Source: Xanthobacteraceae bacterium (GTDB taxonomy: Bacteria > Pseudomonadota > Alphaproteobacteria > Rhizobiales > Xanthobacteraceae). Taken from it: a stretch of 64,000 nucleotides of DNA. The stretch covers positions 124,001-188,000 of the forward strand of contig JARLJA010000096.1 of assembly GCA_031291445.1 (NCBI GenBank), given 5' to 3'. The position numbers and the translations under genes were made by a program. The notes under the pieces were generated by a model. The model saw only the letters and a list, made by a program, of their open reading frames with translations. It was not told the DNA's origin and made no database searches. Shown here one piece after another: positions 8,107 through 17,042 of this stretch (position 1 is its first letter; each line of letters opens with the position of its first letter).

Positions 8107-9093
8107 CTAGCGCTTGTATTCGATCAGCCGCGGCTTTTGGCGCATCCATTGCCGGTAGGCGTAGGTCATGACGCCCTGGGCTTCGGGAAACCGTGCCAGC
8201 ACCAGGAACAGCGCGAGCAGTCCGCGCTCGCTCAACGGCCGGCCACGCCGCAGGAACAGCCGCAGCACCTGCAGCGGATAGACCAGCCATGCCGCGAGGC
8301 CCCAGGGCGGGGCCAGGATCGACGCCGCCGCGCAGACGATCGGCAGCGCCACGCCCCAGAGCAGGGCGCGCCGCGTCTCCCGCACCCAGTGCCGCTCGGG
8401 CGGCGCGCCGTGAAGGCGGGCGCCTTCGGCGAAGGCGAAACCGGCGCGAACATGGCGTCGCCACCATTGCGCAAAGCGCGTCAACGCCGCGTCGTGCAGG
8501 GTCATCGCCGCGTCGAGACGCCAGATCGTCCAGCCGCGCGCGCGTAGCCGGACGCACAGTTCCGGCTCCTCACCGGCAATCAGATCGTCGCGATAGCCGC
8601 CGACGGCTTCGAGTGCCGCGGCACGGATCATGACATCGCCGCCGAACGCCCTGGCGGGGCCGATCGGCACGTCCCATTCAATGTCGCACAGCCGGTTATA
8701 GGGCGACTGCGCCGGGTGGCGTTCGCGCCGCCGCCCGAACACCGCGCAGATGCCGTCGTCGCCCGCGAGCCTCGCCACCGCCTGGCGCGGCCAGTCGGCG
8801 TCCAGTTCGCAATCGCCGTCGATGAACTGGACGTAGGCAATGTCGGGGGCGAGCCGGCGCAACTCCCGGAATCCGGCGTTGCGCGCCCGCGCCGCAGTGA
8901 ACGCGATGCTGCAATCGAGCTCGACCACGTCGACGCCGCGCCGACGGGCCCAGGCCACCGATCCGTCATCCGATCCGGAATCGACATAGACGATCCGGGC
9001 GGTGGTCGGCAGCGTTGCCAGGCAGCGCTTGAGCCGGTCGCCCTCGTTGCGGCCGATTACCACGGCGCCGAACGTCACGGGCGATGGGGTCAT
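8107..9093 (-). CDS. Glycosyltransferase family 2
   Basis: A 328-aa GT2 enzyme. The nucleotide-binding start VVIGRNEGDRLKRCL and YVDSGSDDGS lie at residues 11-45, the metal-binding IDGDCELD near 85, and GGDVMIRAAALEAVGGYRDD, then EEPELCVRLRARGW, in the acceptor half. C-terminal hydrophobic stretches (residues about 240-300) suggest membrane association. ATG 9093 overlaps the stop of the upstream acetyltransferase by four bases (ATGA), so the two are coupled. Probably adds a sugar to the EPS repeat unit. Confidence 0.88.
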   Translation of the reverse strand: MTPSPVTFGAVVIGRNEGDRLKRCLATLPTTARIVYVDSGSDDGSVAWARRRGVDVVELDCSIAFTAARARNAGFRELRRLAPDIAYVQFIDGDCELDADWPRQAVARLAGDDGICAVFGRRRERHPAQSPYNRLCDIEWDVPIGPARAFGGDVMIRAAALEAVGGYRDDLIAGEEPELCVRLRARGWTIWRLDAAMTLHDAALTRFAQWWRRHVRAGFAFAEGARLHGAPPERHWVRETRRALLWGVALPIVCAAASILAPPWGLAAWLVYPLQVLRLFLRRGRPLSERGLLALFLVLARFPEAQGVMTYAYRQWMRQKPRLIEYKR

Positions 9094-9809
9094 GTCGCCG
9101 ACACCTCGGCGGGGCGTGCCGGAGTGGCCGGTCCGCGCGGCTTGACGATCGCCGGGACCCCGACCGCGATGCTGTTCGCCGGTACGTCGCAAAGCACCAC
9201 CGCGTTGGCCCCGATCACGACGTTGTCGCCGATGCTGATCGGCCCCAGGACCTTGGCGCCGGCGCCGATATCGACATTGTTGCCGATCACCGGCGCGCGC
9301 GGATCGTCGACATGGCGCAGCCCGATGGTGACGCCGTTGCGGATCCGGCAATCGTCGCCGAAGCACGCGTAGCCGCTGATGATGATGCCGCCGAAATGAT
9401 CGATGACGAAATTGCGGCCGATCACGGCTTCGCAGGGCAGCTCGATCCCGGTCAGGATCTGGACCAGCTTGAACAGGATCTTGTAGGCCATCGAACAGAG
9501 CTTGCGCACGGGCGCCGGCCGGACGTCGTAGCGCCAGCGGCCGAACCGGTAGACCACGAGGGCCCAGAAGCCCTGGGCGCCGAAGTCGCGCCTGTGCGCG
9601 CGAAAATCGGCGCGAATGCTGTGAAACACGTCGCGTACGTCCTTCCCCGCGGCCGGCCACGGCGGCCCGGCGCCTGTCGGCAGATGACCAAGACCGGTCA
9701 TGCGGCAGAATTGTTGCACCATCATGATGGCGGGACCGCTGGCGAACCGTCGGCCGAGGCGGCCGGACCGCCCCATGGAAGGGGCTTCCGCCGCAGGCCC
9801 GCGTGCCAT
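9090..9809 (-). CDS. Serine O-acetyltransferase-like left-handed beta-helix acetyltransferase
   Basis: A 239-aa protein with a helical N-terminal part (DVFHSIRADFRAHRRDF) like serine acetyltransferases and a C-terminal hexapeptide-repeat domain: IGRNFVIDHFGGIIISGYA, then IGNNVDIGAGAKVLGPISIG, then NSIAVGVPA. In EPS clusters such enzymes often acetylate a sugar rather than serine, and coupling to a GT2 gene favours that reading. The start is uncertain: ATG 9809 gives a disordered 28-residue lead, and later ATGs (for example MMVQQF) are possible. Confidence 0.8.
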   Translation of the reverse strand: MARGPAAEAPSMGRSGRLGRRFASGPAIMMVQQFCRMTGLGHLPTGAGPPWPAAGKDVRDVFHSIRADFRAHRRDFGAQGFWALVVYRFGRWRYDVRPAPVRKLCSMAYKILFKLVQILTGIELPCEAVIGRNFVIDHFGGIIISGYACFGDDCRIRNGVTIGLRHVDDPRAPVIGNNVDIGAGAKVLGPISIGDNVVIGANAVVLCDVPANSIAVGVPAIVKPRGPATPARPAEVSAT

Positions 9810-10072
9810 CGAGGGCGGCCGGGAGCATCCGCGTTGGCGGCGCTGAATTAAAATGGCGTGCGGGATTATTCCGTCATGAATGTTTCATTTGATTTGTGCG
9901 TCGATTTCTGCCGCCGGCCTGTTCTTGGCTGATCTGGCTGCTTTGTCGGAGAGGTGGCCGGTTCAACTAAGTATCATAATCTAGATTTATTGTGCCCGCG
10001 ACGACGGGGCAGGGCGGTGTTCGCATATTAAATTGGCGGTCATTTTCTGTCCGGCCGGATCCGCCAGTATTC
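9810..10072. other. Divergent promoter region between acetyltransferase and GT26-STAS genes
   Basis: This AT-richer stretch separates divergent genes. It holds the inverted repeat ATGAA-TGT-TTCAT at 9876-9888 and an AT-rich block around 9970-9990. A GTG at 9992 is an alternative start of the plus-strand gene. No small gene is convincing. Confidence 0.4.
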
Positions 10073-11248
10073 ATGTGGGATTTAATGCAGACGGTTGTGA
10101 CCCGGGCCGGAGCCGAGGCGAGGACCTTCGTTGCGCGTCCCGACGAGTTGTCCCGAGAGGTGTTCGGCGTGCTGGGCGTTCCCATCGACGCGCTGGGTCT
10201 GTCGGCGTCGCTGCGGACTCTGGAGGCCGCGGTCGCTCGGGGCGGGCCTTTTCTGTTCTCGACCCCCAACGTCAACTTCCTCGTCTCCAGCAAAGTCGAA
10301 CGGCAATTCCGCGAGTCGCTGCTGCTCAGCGACCTTTGCCCGGTGGACGGCATGCCGATCGTCTGGATCGCGCGGCTGCTCGGCGTTCCAATCAAGGACC
10401 GCGTCTCCGGGGCCGACCTGTTCGATGCCCTGAAGCTCGCCGACGGGGGCGAGCGGCCGCTGTCGGTCTTCCTGTTCGGCGGCGCGGACGAAATCGCCAG
10501 TCAGGTCGGTCAGGCGCTCAATGCCCGTCCGCGCGGCCTGAAGTGCGTCGGCGCGCTCAATCCCGGCTTCGGCACGGTCGACGAGATGAGCAACGACGCG
10601 ATCATCAAGGCGATCAACGACAGCGGCGCCGACATCCTGGCGGTGTTTCTCAATGCGCGAAAGGCGCAGGCGTGGCTGTTGCACAATCACGACCGCCTGC
10701 AGATCCCGGTTCGGGCCCAGTTCGGCGCCACGATCAATTTCGAGGCCGGCACGATCAGGCGCGCGCCATCGTTCGTGCGCAGCGCGGGCTTCGAGTGGCT
10801 GTGGCGGATCAAGGAAGAGCCGTACCTGTGGCGACGCTACTGGTCCGACGGCAAGAGTCTGATTCACCTGTTCGTCAATTGCGCGTTGCCGCTCGCGGTG
10901 GATGGGGCGTGGGCGCGACTGAGCGGCGCGGGACAGGCCGAGGGCCTGCGGGTGATGCTGCGCGACGACGATTTCGCCGTGACCGTCGGCCTGTCCGGAC
11001 TGGCGATTTCGCGGTACGTCGACGACGCGATCGGCCGTTTCCGCGAGGCGCTCGGCCGCAACAAGCCGATCGTGGTCGATGTCGGCAGGACCCGCCTGAT
11101 CGATCCGCGGTTTTTCGGCCTGCTGCTGATGGTCCGCAAGCAGCTTCGCAATCGCGGCCAGGCGCTGCGCTTCGTCAACCTGTCGCCGCGGGTGGTGCGC
11201 GCTTTCCGCCTCAACGGCTTCGAGTACCTCTTGTCTGGCGACACGTGA
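10073..11248 (+). CDS. WecG/TagA/CpsF (GT26) glycosyltransferase fused to a C-terminal STAS domain
   Basis: A 391-aa protein. Residues 1 to about 265 are a GT26 enzyme: FLFSTPNVNFLVSSK, GMPIVWIARLLGVP, then RVSGADLFDAL, then GALNPGF and QFGATINFEAGT. GT26 enzymes transfer ManNAc, ManNAcA or glucuronic acid to lipid-linked precursors. Residues from about 300 to the end fold like a STAS (anti-sigma-factor-antagonist) domain: VTVGLSGLAISRYVDDAI, then IVVDVGRTRLIDPRFFGLLL and a basic helix. The usual phosphorylated serine after the conserved aspartate is replaced (IDPRF), so switching by phosphorylation is doubtful. The start is uncertain: ATG 10073, ATG 10085 (better spaced GTGGGA) or GTG 9992. 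Confidence 0.85.
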   Translation: MWDLMQTVVTRAGAEARTFVARPDELSREVFGVLGVPIDALGLSASLRTLEAAVARGGPFLFSTPNVNFLVSSKVERQFRESLLLSDLCPVDGMPIVWIARLLGVPIKDRVSGADLFDALKLADGGERPLSVFLFGGADEIASQVGQALNARPRGLKCVGALNPGFGTVDEMSNDAIIKAINDSGADILAVFLNARKAQAWLLHNHDRLQIPVRAQFGATINFEAGTIRRAPSFVRSAGFEWLWRIKEEPYLWRRYWSDGKSLIHLFVNCALPLAVDGAWARLSGAGQAEGLRVMLRDDDFAVTVGLSGLAISRYVDDAIGRFREALGRNKPIVVDVGRTRLIDPRFFGLLLMVRKQLRNRGQALRFVNLSPRVVRAFRLNGFEYLLSGDT

Positions 11249-11339
11249 CGCATCACCAGTGACTGACGCCGGCGGGGCCCGATGAGCCGGGAACGCGGCT
11301 TTCGCGACGCAGGTCGCACGATCCATGGAGAGAAACGAT

Positions 11340-13742
11340 ATGACGGGTTGGCAGCGGCAGCTTTCGTCGCGCGGGCGGTTCCTGGCGATGGCATCGTTGG
11401 TCGTGCTCGCGGGGTGCGGCTCGCCGGAGCAGCGGGCGCAGGACTATTATGCCCGCGGCATGGCGCTGATCGAGAAGGGCGACGACCTCGCCGCGCGTCT
11501 GGAACTGCTGAATGCCGTCAAATATAAATCCGACAAGGTCGAGGTGTGGCGCGCGCTTGCCGGGATCGACGAGCGGACCAAGGCGCAGTCGCTGTTCCTC
11601 GATGTTCGCCGCATCGTCGAGCTCGATCCGAACGACCTCGACGCGCGCCTGCGCCTCGCCCGCATGATGGTGACCGGCGGCGCTCCCGAGGCCGCGTGGA
11701 AGGTGATCGAGGCCGCGCGCGAGGGCGATACGCCCAGTGCCACCCTGCATGCGCTAAAGGCGTCCATCCTGGCGCGGACCAACGACAAGCAGAGTGCGCT
11801 ACGCGAAGCCGGGCGCGCGATCGAAATCGATCCGGCCAACGTCGAGGCCGTCAGTTATGTCGCGGCCAACAAGTTCGCCGAAGGCGACAGCGATGGCGCC
11901 CTGAAGATGCTCGAGGGCCTGCACCCGGGCGTGGACGATGCCACCCGCATCGCCACCGCGAAAATCCAGATTCTGCTGCGCAAGGGCGACCTGCGACAGG
12001 TCGAGGTATTGCTGCGCCAGCTGATCGCCACGCAGAAGGATCCGGTCTACCGCAATCAGCTGATCCAGATCCTCATCGCGGAGAAGCGCTTCGGCGACGC
12101 CGAGAAGGAGTTCCGCGCGCGTGTCGAGGCCGATCCGGCCGACAGCAAGGCCGGGCTCGAGCTGATCCGGTTCGTCGCCGCCACGCGGGGCGCCGAAGCG
12201 GCACGCACGGAATTCGACTGGCGGATCGCCGCTGGCGGCGACGTGTTCGACTACCAGGTCGCCCGCGCCGAGTTCGACGCCAGCCAGGGCAAGGCGGACG
12301 ACGCCGTGGCGTCGCTGGCCGCGCTGGCCAAGGACGCCGCGACGGCCGCGCGCAAGGCGACGGCCGAGCTCAAGCAGGCGGAGATCGAGGTCGGCAGGGG
12401 ACGTCAGGCGGCAGCGGAGCCGATCCTGTCGGAGATTCTCGCCACCGATCGCCGCAACGCCGGGGCGCTGAAGCTGCGCGCGTCGGTGGCGATCACGAAG
12501 GGACAGCTCGACAGCGCCGTGGCCGACTTGCGCGAGGCGCTCAACGACCAGCCCAAATCCGCCGATCTGCTGGTGCTGCTGGCGGCCGCCTACGAGCGCG
12601 GCGGCAAGAACGAACTGGCCGACCGCCAGTTGGCCGACGCGGTGAAATCGTCCGGCTTCGATCCCAAGGTCTCGCTGCAATACGTCGCGTTCCTGCAGCG
12701 CCGGGGAGATCTCGCGCGTGCCGAGGAGATCGTGAGCGAGGCGAACGGCCGCACTCCGGGCAACACACAGCTTCTGGCCTCGCTCGCCCAGCTCCGGATC
12801 AGTCGCAAGAACTGGGCGGGCGCGCTCGCGATCGCCGACGTCATCGGCCGGACGAGTGACGATCGGGCCCTTGCGGACGAGATCCGGGCCGCGGCGCTCG
12901 CCGGTGAGGACAAGATCGACGAAAGCATCGCCGCAATGGAGAAGGCGCATCAGGCGGCGCCGGATGCGGTGCAGCCGGTGGTCGCGCTGGCGTCGGCCTA
13001 TGCCAAGCAGGGCCAGGCGGACAAGGCGGTCAGCCTGTTGCAGGACATGAACCAGAAATTTCCGGGTAACGCCCAGCTTCTGGTCCTGACCGGGCAGACC
13101 ATGGTGGCGCTGCACCGCGACGACGACGCCGAGCGCAGCCTCAAGTCCGCGATCGAGCTCAAGCCGAAGGATCCGATCGGTTACACCGCGCTCTACGATC
13201 TGTACACGCGGCAGAAGAAGTTTGACGCCGCCGAGGCCGTCATTCAGGCCGGGTTGCGTGAGATTCCGGGCAACGTCAATTTCCGGCTTGCGCTGGGCAG
13301 CCTCGAGATCCAGAAGGGCGATCATGACCGCGCCATCGCGATCTATGAGGCGCTCCTGAAGGACCAGCCGAATCTGGCGATCGCGACCAACAACCTGGTC
13401 AGCCTGCTGCTCGACTATCGCTCCGACAAGGAGAGCGTGGCGCGCGCCCTGGCGCTGGCGGAATCGCTGAAAAACGCCGATATCGCTCAATTCCAGGATA
13501 CGCTCGGATGGGCGCAGTTCAAGCGCGGCGACTACAAGGCCGCCATTGCGACCCTGGAGAAGGTCGCGGCGAAGCTGCCCAATTCGGCGGCGGTGCGCTA
13601 TCACCTCGGTGAGAGCTATCAGGCCGACGGCGCGGCCGACAAGGCGGCCGAGTCGTTCAACGTCGCGCTGGGGCTCGAACCCGACGGGACCTCGCTGAAG
13701 GACCAGATCCGTACGGCGATTGCCGAGGTCAAGCCGAAGTAG
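11340..13742 (+). CDS. PEP-CTERM/EPS system TPR-repeat lipoprotein (PrsT-like)
   Basis: An 800-aa lipoprotein made almost entirely of tetratricopeptide repeats. The signal peptide ends in the lipobox LAGC near residue 28; more than fifteen TPR-like units of about 34 residues follow (for example ALREAGRAIEIDPANVEAVS). TPR lipoproteins of this size are a standard partner of exosortase/EPS loci, named PrsT, and are thought to scaffold envelope assembly. ATG 11340 is preferred because GGAGAGA lies 9 bases upstream; ATG 11325 is in frame. It follows the GT26-STAS gene by 91 bp and is convergent with the beta-barrel gene. Confidence 0.82.
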   Translation: MTGWQRQLSSRGRFLAMASLVVLAGCGSPEQRAQDYYARGMALIEKGDDLAARLELLNAVKYKSDKVEVWRALAGIDERTKAQSLFLDVRRIVELDPNDLDARLRLARMMVTGGAPEAAWKVIEAAREGDTPSATLHALKASILARTNDKQSALREAGRAIEIDPANVEAVSYVAANKFAEGDSDGALKMLEGLHPGVDDATRIATAKIQILLRKGDLRQVEVLLRQLIATQKDPVYRNQLIQILIAEKRFGDAEKEFRARVEADPADSKAGLELIRFVAATRGAEAARTEFDWRIAAGGDVFDYQVARAEFDASQGKADDAVASLAALAKDAATAARKATAELKQAEIEVGRGRQAAAEPILSEILATDRRNAGALKLRASVAITKGQLDSAVADLREALNDQPKSADLLVLLAAAYERGGKNELADRQLADAVKSSGFDPKVSLQYVAFLQRRGDLARAEEIVSEANGRTPGNTQLLASLAQLRISRKNWAGALAIADVIGRTSDDRALADEIRAAALAGEDKIDESIAAMEKAHQAAPDAVQPVVALASAYAKQGQADKAVSLLQDMNQKFPGNAQLLVLTGQTMVALHRDDDAERSLKSAIELKPKDPIGYTALYDLYTRQKKFDAAEAVIQAGLREIPGNVNFRLALGSLEIQKGDHDRAIAIYEALLKDQPNLAIATNNLVSLLLDYRSDKESVARALALAESLKNADIAQFQDTLGWAQFKRGDYKAAIATLEKVAAKLPNSAAVRYHLGESYQADGAADKAAESFNVALGLEPDGTSLKDQIRTAIAEVKPK

Positions 13743-13862
13743 CGCCGGCACGCCGCGACAAAAGCATCGTCGCAGGCCATCGTCCGGACCGACGTGGGCG
13801 TCCGCGCGAGCGGGCGCCGCGCGCCGGCCGTACCGATATCTCGGGCGGCCCGGTGGAAGTCT

Positions 13863-15203
13863 TCAGTTGGTGTGGCCGAGGTCCGTGAAGTTCCTGGACA
13901 CCGTGACCACCAGGCTGTTGGAACTGGCGGGGGCGATGCCCGCCGAGACCGGCGTGTTCGTGATCGGGTCGATCGTCGCGGTGCCGGACGCCTCGAAGCG
14001 ATGCAGATATCGATAGGTCACGCTGGCGGACCACGCTCGCGCCCACTGATAGTTGTAGCTGACTGAGGCCGAGGCGAAGTCCGTGGTGGTGGTCGCGACA
14101 CTGCGGCTGATGTCGGCCGCCACGGTGAGGCTCGATGCGGCGTTGATGGTCTGAGTGACGGCTCCGCGCAACGTCGACAGCTCGAAGAGCGAGCCGACGA
14201 TGCTGGGCCCGATCGACCGGCTCGCAGTGAGCGTGAGCGTCGTCGACTTGAGAGGCTTGTAGGTCACGAGCACGTCGCCGATGAAGCTGGCGGCCGCCGA
14301 GGCGATCGGGACCGTGACGCTGCTTCCCGACAGGATTCCGACGAAGGCTCCGGACGGTGTCGTGACGTCGAAGCCACCGCTGCCGGGCGTCAATACGAAG
14401 GTGCCGCTCAGAGAACTCGCCGGAATGGTACCGATGCCGTTCATCGTCTGCACGTAGGCGGCGCCGGCGCTGCCATGCAACGTCAGCAGCGACGTAGGGC
14501 TCGTGTCGATTCCGGCCTGGTTGCGCAGGATCAATACGTTGGTGCCGAAGGTGTTGCCATAGCTCAGCCATTCCCCGCCGGACGAGGCGGTGAACGAAGT
14601 CTGCGCCGTCAGGCGGTGGCGCCAGATGGCGTTCGCATTGGTGTCCTGAAACGCGGTCCCGGCGCCGCCGGGCTCGTAGCTCGTCTTGGTCGAGGATGCA
14701 GACAAGTTGATCGTGTCGCGCGCGTTCAGCTCACGATCGGCGCCGCCGCTGAACGTCAGTCGGTTTATGGACCCGATGACATTGCTCACGAGGCCGAGTT
14801 CGCTGAGCAGCGCAAAGGCGCTGCTCTGCGATTTGAAGTCGGCCTCGACCCAGGTTCGGTCCGGAGCGGTCTTCCCCGGCAGCTCGTAATGGGCGTTGAA
14901 GCCGTAGACGAGGTTGTAGTCCAGCGGCAGGCCCTCTGCGCCTGGACCCCAGTATCTTCGGTAGCTGGCGTCGCTGGTGAAATCGAACTTCGAGACCGAT
15001 GTCCGCGCCTCCGCCTTCTCCGATATGCTCGACGAGGACGATACCGTGGGCCCGATGGGCGAGACGGCCATGAACTGGTTGCTGTTGAGCTCGACCGTCT
15101 CGCTCGCGCTCGACTGCACCGACCAGTCGACGGCCTGGGCGGCGGCCGGCACCAGGCACATCCCCATCACGATCGCCGGAAACGGGACCTTCACCGCACG
15201 CAA
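13863..15203 (-). CDS. Outer-membrane beta-barrel protein of the EPS/exosortase locus
   Basis: 446 aa with a Sec signal peptide (cleavage near AAAQA-VDW) followed by alternating polar and hydrophobic residues in repeated strands rich in Ser/Thr and aromatic residues, as in outer-membrane barrels. The strand pattern SASVSYNYQWARAWSASVTY near the C-terminus is typical. It lies 27 bp downstream of the polysaccharide export gene, so it is a likely outer-membrane secretion or anchoring partner for the polymer, similar in position to PEP-CTERM-system associated barrels. No closer family is recognised. The C-terminus ends HTN rather than the classic terminal aromatic. Confidence 0.75.
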   Translation of the reverse strand: MRAVKVPFPAIVMGMCLVPAAAQAVDWSVQSSASETVELNSNQFMAVSPIGPTVSSSSSISEKAEARTSVSKFDFTSDASYRRYWGPGAEGLPLDYNLVYGFNAHYELPGKTAPDRTWVEADFKSQSSAFALLSELGLVSNVIGSINRLTFSGGADRELNARDTINLSASSTKTSYEPGGAGTAFQDTNANAIWRHRLTAQTSFTASSGGEWLSYGNTFGTNVLILRNQAGIDTSPTSLLTLHGSAGAAYVQTMNGIGTIPASSLSGTFVLTPGSGGFDVTTPSGAFVGILSGSSVTVPIASAAASFIGDVLVTYKPLKSTTLTLTASRSIGPSIVGSLFELSTLRGAVTQTINAASSLTVAADISRSVATTTTDFASASVSYNYQWARAWSASVTYRYLHRFEASGTATIDPITNTPVSAGIAPASSNSLVVTVSRNFTDLGHTN

Positions 15204-15230
15204 CCTTCGGCTTGATGTGATGACGCGGGC

Positions 15231-15824
15231 TTATTCCAGCAGCCCGCGTTCGGGGACCATGATGACGTCGCCGGCCCGCAGGGTAATGTTGCTGGCAGGA
15301 TTCTCCCCGGCCTCGTAGGCCTTGTAGTCGAAGACGAACAGGCTCTCGTCGCCGGCCTTGTTCCGCCGGTGCACCTGGATGCGGCCCCTCGCCGCGTAGG
15401 GGCCGAGACCGCCCGCCAGCGCGATTGCCTGGATCAGCGTGGTCGGTTGCCGCACCACGTAGGGGCCGGGCCTGGTGACCTCGCCCGTGACATAGATCTT
15501 GGGCTTGAGATCCTCTTCCGGAATGTCCTTGGGAGAGTTGTTGACCGCGACAGTGACGTCGAGATGATCGTCCTTGTAGTTGTCCTTCAGCTTGTCGGTG
15601 ATGATCCGCTCCAGCGCCTGCGGCGTCAGGCCCTTGGCGCGGATATGGCCCGCCAGCGGAAATGCGACCTCGCCGCTGGGATCCACCACCACCGAGCGGT
15701 CGAGCTTCGGATCCTGCAGCACCGAAATAGACAGATTGTCGCCGGGCTTCAGGGTTTGCGCCCCGGCCGCCGGCGCCCAGAACGCGAGCGCCAAGCCCAG
15801 AATCACAAATAGATATCGCATCAT
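15231..15824 (-). CDS. Polysaccharide export protein (Wza/OtnA-like, Poly_export + SLBB)
   Basis: 197 aa: signal peptide (FWAPAAGAQ-TLKPGD), then a Poly_export domain starting at LKPGDNLSISVLQDP, and an SLBB-like domain (IYVTGEVTRPGPYVV, then TLIQAIALAGGLGPYA, then NITLRAGDVIMVPE). Family proteins form the periplasmic/outer-membrane channel for capsule and EPS. No lipobox cysteine is visible, unlike Wza, and the protein is short, so it probably lacks the C-terminal barrel helix and relies on the barrel protein encoded next. It is first in a two-gene minus-strand unit. Confidence 0.88.
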   Translation of the reverse strand: MMRYLFVILGLALAFWAPAAGAQTLKPGDNLSISVLQDPKLDRSVVVDPSGEVAFPLAGHIRAKGLTPQALERIITDKLKDNYKDDHLDVTVAVNNSPKDIPEEDLKPKIYVTGEVTRPGPYVVRQPTTLIQAIALAGGLGPYAARGRIQVHRRNKAGDESLFVFDYKAYEAGENPASNITLRAGDVIMVPERGLLE

Positions 15825-15924
15825 CGTCCCCCGTCGGTCCCCGCGCGGAGCGCGAGCTTAAGTCCTGGATAACCATCATGTGTAAATAAATTGCCGACGC
15901 CAAGCACCAGCAATTGACACGGAT

Positions 15925-16761
15925 TTACGACGCCCGCGAGACGTCCCTGACCGGAAAAATGCTGTATTGCCGTTTGTCCGAGATCACCTCGCGCATGAGG
16001 TCGCCGCCGATTACCGGAGCGCTGCCGGCAAAGCCGTAGACCAGCGCGGTGTCACACAGCACGTTGATCATCCGCGGCACGCCGCCGGAGGCGGCGGCGG
16101 CCAGTTCGCAGGCCTCCGCGGTGAACAGCGATCGCGGCGCGCCGACCGCCTGCAGCCGGAAGTCGATATAGCGGGCCACTTCCTGCTGATCGAGCGGCCG
16201 GAGGTGGAAATCCGACGAGATCCGCTGGGCGAACTGGTGCAGGCGCGGCTCGCGCAGCAGGTCGCGCAGCTGCGGTTGGCCGACCAGGATGAGCTGCAGC
16301 ATCTGATATTTGTCGGCGTTGATGTTGGACAGCATGCGCAGGTGCTCGAGCGCCTCGGGTTCGAGGTTCTGGGCCTCGTCGAAGATCAGGACGGTGCGGC
16401 GGCCGGCGGCATATTGGCCATGGAGGAAATCGCGCAAGCGCTTGAAAAGTTGGGCGTAATCTCCGTCGAACGGCTGCTCGAGCGCCATCAACGTCCACTG
16501 CAGCAATTCGTGGCGGCCTTGCGGCGAGGTGTCGACCATTCCGACATTCACCCCGGGACCGATCCGGCGCAACAGGTGGCGCAGCAACGTGGTCTTGCCG
16601 GCGCCGATCTCGCCGGTGATCACCGTGAAGCCGGCGTTGGTCATGATGCCGAATTCCAGCATCGTGAACGCCATGGTGTGCATGCGCCCCCAGTAGATCA
16701 GGTCCGGATCGGGGAGAATCGAGAACGGCTTCTCCTTGAGCTGATAGAAGGCTTCGTACAT
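15925..16761 (-). CDS. PEP-CTERM/exosortase system-associated AAA ATPase (ExeA/GspA-like)
   Basis: A 278-aa ATPase. It begins MYEAFYQLKEKPFSILPDP, the characteristic start of the ATPase family found in exosortase EPS loci; Walker A is GEIGAGKTTLL near residue 48 and Walker B is TVLIFDEAQNLEPE near 120, followed by LILVGQPQLRDLL and the arginine-rich sensor region RISSDFHL. The related ExeA helps assemble secretion channels through peptidoglycan. ATG 16761 is chosen on that conserved start and on AGGAA upstream; an in-frame extension to 16830 is not family-like. It is divergent from the Wzz gene. Confidence 0.88.
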   Translation of the reverse strand: MYEAFYQLKEKPFSILPDPDLIYWGRMHTMAFTMLEFGIMTNAGFTVITGEIGAGKTTLLRHLLRRIGPGVNVGMVDTSPQGRHELLQWTLMALEQPFDGDYAQLFKRLRDFLHGQYAAGRRTVLIFDEAQNLEPEALEHLRMLSNINADKYQMLQLILVGQPQLRDLLREPRLHQFAQRISSDFHLRPLDQQEVARYIDFRLQAVGAPRSLFTAEACELAAAASGGVPRMINVLCDTALVYGFAGSAPVIGGDLMREVISDKRQYSIFPVRDVSRAS

Positions 16762-17042
16762 CGAGCGTTCCTGGTCGGCGGCGATGCGCGGGCTTTGGAA
16801 GGTTCGCGGCGGTCTGGCCACTTCGATCAACGGGAATCATGACAGGCTGATGTCAGCGGCGCCTTTCTGCCGTGTCCCCGGCGGAACGCCGCCCCCACCC
16901 ATGCAATTTTCCGTCCGCGACAAATAACGGATACAAAACTCGTGCTAGACGAACGTCGGGCCGATTTTTTGACGGTTGCGTGAAGTCGTCATGACAGCCG
17001 GCACCGACGCGCCCGGTCCGTTCACCTGGATTGAAATCGATT
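16762..17042. other. Divergent promoter region between ATPase and Wzz-like genes
   Basis: The 281 bases carry no plausible gene. An AT-richer core around 16915-16945 and the TTGACGG at about 16975 could serve as promoter elements for one or both directions. Nothing repeated or palindromic stands out. Confidence 0.35.

Noticed and set aside
11799-13751. A 650-residue minus-strand open frame
   Set aside because: It is antisense to the TPR lipoprotein with its lipobox and ribosome-binding site; GC-rich third-codon bias explains it.
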